Positions 62,901-64,000 of a DNA stretch of 64,000 nucleotides are shown one piece after another. How positions within the stretch are numbered: position 1 is the stretch's first letter; the number at the start of each line of letters is the position of its first letter. A model generated the notes under the pieces. It did not search any database and had not been told where the DNA came from. It saw only the letters and a list, made by a program, of their open reading frames with translations. Source of the stretch: Pristionchus mayeri (taxonomy: Eukaryota; Nematoda; Chromadorea; Rhabditida; Neodiplogasteridae); the NCBI GenBank assembly GCA_036245805.1, contig BTRK01000006.1:56475257-56539256 (forward strand). Reading direction: 5' to 3'. The position numbers and the translations under genes are program-made.

Positions 62901-64000
62901 CATCTCTAATTTTTACTGGGTCCATATCAGCGAACTTGTCTCTCCGATAAATTTTTGAAAGCGTCGTCTAGTGCTCGTTGTTCACAAAGTGATAGTCTTT
63001 CTGGATGCATGGAAGACGTATTCATTAAAATGAAGCTACATTCTCTAAGGCCAAATGTTAAGCACGGTCTGTTTATCATCTCTCCTTTTTACTGAGTCCA
63101 TATCAGCGAACTTGGCTCTCCGATAAATTTTTTAAAGCGTCGTCTAGTGCTCGTTTTTCACAACGTGATAGACTTTCTGGATGCATGCAAGACGTATTCA
63201 TTAAAATGAAGCTACATTCTCTAAGGCCAAATGTTAAGCACGGTCTTTTCATCATCTCTCCTTTTTACTGGGTCCATATCAGCGAACTTGTCTCTCCGAT
63301 AAATTTTTGAAAGCGTCGTCTAGTGCTCGTTTTTCACAAAGTTATAGTCTTTCTGGATGCATGGAAGACGTATTCATTAAAATGAAGCTACATTCTCTAA
63401 GGCCAAATGTTAAGCACGGTCTGTTTATCATCTCTCCTTTTTACTGGGTCCCTATCAGCGAACTTGTCTCTCCGATAAATTTTTTAAAGCGTCGTCTAGT
63501 GCTCGTTTTTCACAACGTGATAGACTTTCTGGATGCATGGAAGACGTATTCATTAAAATGAAGCTACATTCTCTAAGGCCAAATGTTAAGCACGGTCTGT
63601 TTATCATCTCTCCTTTTTACTGAATCCATATCAGCGAACTTGGCTCTCCGATAAATTTTTTAAAGCGTCGTCTAGTGCTCGTTTTTCACAACGTGATAGA
63701 CTTTCTGGATGCATGCAAGACGTATTCATTAAAATGAAGCTACATTCTCTAAGGCCAAATGTTAAGCACGGTCTTTTCATCATCTCTCCTTTTTACTGGG
63801 TCCATATCAGCGAACTTGTCTCTCCGATAAATTTTTGAATGCGTCGTCTAGTGCTCGTTTTTCACAAAGTTATAGTCTTTCTGGATGCATGGAAGACGTA
63901 TTCATTAAAATGAAGCTACATTCTCTAAGGCCTAATGTTAAGCACGGTCTGTTTATCATCTCTCCTTTTTACTGGGTCCCTATCAGCGAACTTGTCTCTC
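59980..64000. repeat. Family B octameric HOR, 1,408 bp, built from 5 + 3 monomers
   Basis: CACAAAGTTATAG occurs at about 60,521, 61,929, 62,457, 63,337 and 63,865, giving steps of 1,408, 528, 880 and 528. These are exactly 8, 3, 5 and 3 monomers, with no net indels. A near-perfect 1,408-bp duplication covers about 61,170-62,590 and 62,580-64,000, including the private TGAATCC at 62,213 and 63,621. Visible differences are few (GAGTTAC at about 61,451; GCGTGGTC at about 62,260). It looks like the youngest amplification in the window. The array continues past the right edge. Confidence 0.85.

Larger units (their letters stand above)
34792..64000. repeat. Satellite array B, 176-bp monomer
   Basis: Continuous head-to-tail array of a second monomer. 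Taking TGGGTCC as unit start, the first unit (34,792-34,967) is exactly one period long and the next starts at 34,968. The consensus is 176 bp and about 40% G+C. Subtypes with GTCGCTAG in place of GTCGTCTAG, or GATCGCTATC in place of GATCGTCTTTC, are 1 or 2 bp shorter. About 166 units follow in one orientation up to the window end, which cuts a unit. There is no interruption by other sequence. By eye it does not align convincingly with family A. It is ordinary eukaryotic satellite in form; I do not recognise the family by name. Confidence 0.98.
49059..64000. repeat. Family B subtype B5 zone
   Basis: Subtype B5 combines AAATTTTTTAAAGCG (one G to T change from AAATTTTTGAAAGCG), CACAACGTGATAGAC and, usually, GGTCTTTTCATC in the preceding or same unit. 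I see none left of about 49,059. It then appears near 50,288, 50,816, 51,342 and 51,871 and becomes common after 59.6 kb, where it makes up a third or more of units. The G to T change turns a TGA into TTA in one frame and so lengthens a chance frame to 66-84 codons. Confidence 0.75.

Noticed and set aside
40766..63561. Many 64-84-codon frames on both strands of array B, similar to each other, looking like a small protein family
   Set aside because: They recur with the 176-bp period or HOR offsets and overlap on opposite strands. 176 is not a multiple of three, so frames close within one to two units. The 84-codon versions exist only because a G to T change in subtype B5 turns TGA into TTA.
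1..64000. CRISPR array
   Set aside because: Regular spacing, but the whole period is conserved with no unique spacers; units are 169-176 bp and no cas gene is present.
1..64000. Transposon, LTR or terminal inverted repeats
   Set aside because: No boundary, target-site duplication or coding remnant is found; every stretch belongs to one of the two monomer families in one orientation.
1..64000. Telomeric repeats such as TTAGG or TTAGGG runs
   Set aside because: Only isolated words such as GATTAGG occur as single-base variants of the monomer; no tandem run.
1..64000. CENP-B box
   Set aside because: No stretch in either consensus fits the TTCG....A..CGGG core when read on both strands by eye.
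1..64000. tRNA, rRNA or other structured RNA gene
   Set aside because: No cloverleaf, A/B box pair or conserved rRNA stretch was seen; the small dyads are too short for an RNA gene.

Overview
The window is pure satellite DNA. Two unrelated-looking tandem arrays fill all 64,000 bases and meet at one sharp junction at 34,791/34,792. I find no protein gene, RNA gene, transposon, CRISPR array or unique-sequence island. Nested tandem repetition on this scale (monomer, multi-monomer unit, kilobase duplication) points to eukaryotic heterochromatin (pericentromeric, centromeric or subtelomeric), not a bacterial or viral genome. Lineage cannot be fixed from the sequence alone. From memory, a 169-bp subtelomeric tandem repeat has been described in aphids of the Myzus persicae group; family A has that length, but I could not compare sequences, so this is only a lead.

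Array A (1-34,791) has a 169-bp monomer, about 37% G+C, roughly 206 copies head to tail in one orientation. Copies differ by a few substitutions and rare 1-bp or 8-bp indels. Linked variants define multi-monomer higher-order repeats (HORs): a 506-bp trimer (1.3-2.4 kb), a 1,352-bp octamer (5.7-8.2 kb), a 338-bp dimer (11.1-12.1 kb), a family of 5- to 8-monomer units (17.3-24.1 kb), a 1,350-bp octamer (22.7-25.4 kb), a 676-bp tetramer (27.8-29.1 kb) and a 1,012-bp hexamer (32.6-34.8 kb).

Array B (34,792-64,000) has a 176-bp monomer, about 40% G+C, roughly 166 copies, also in one orientation. At least six monomer subtypes can be separated by linked variants. They build HORs of 1,406 bp (8 monomers, 36.6-40.4 kb), 1,759 bp (10, 41.0-44.2 kb), a 3,517-bp offset duplication (20, 50.3-56.7 kb), a 352-bp dimer (58.5-59.4 kb) and a 1,408-bp octamer made of a 5-mer plus a 3-mer (60.0-64.0 kb). 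Some monomers are hybrids of two subtypes, which records gene conversion or crossing-over inside the repeat.

The short reading frames in the window (62-84 codons) are accidents of the repeat: they recur once per monomer or per HOR, lie on both strands over the same bases, and cannot continue because 169 and 176 are not multiples of three. Nothing here works together as a gene system. The interest lies in the A/B junction, the HOR history, and short dyads carried by every unit. Outer ends of both arrays lie outside the window.
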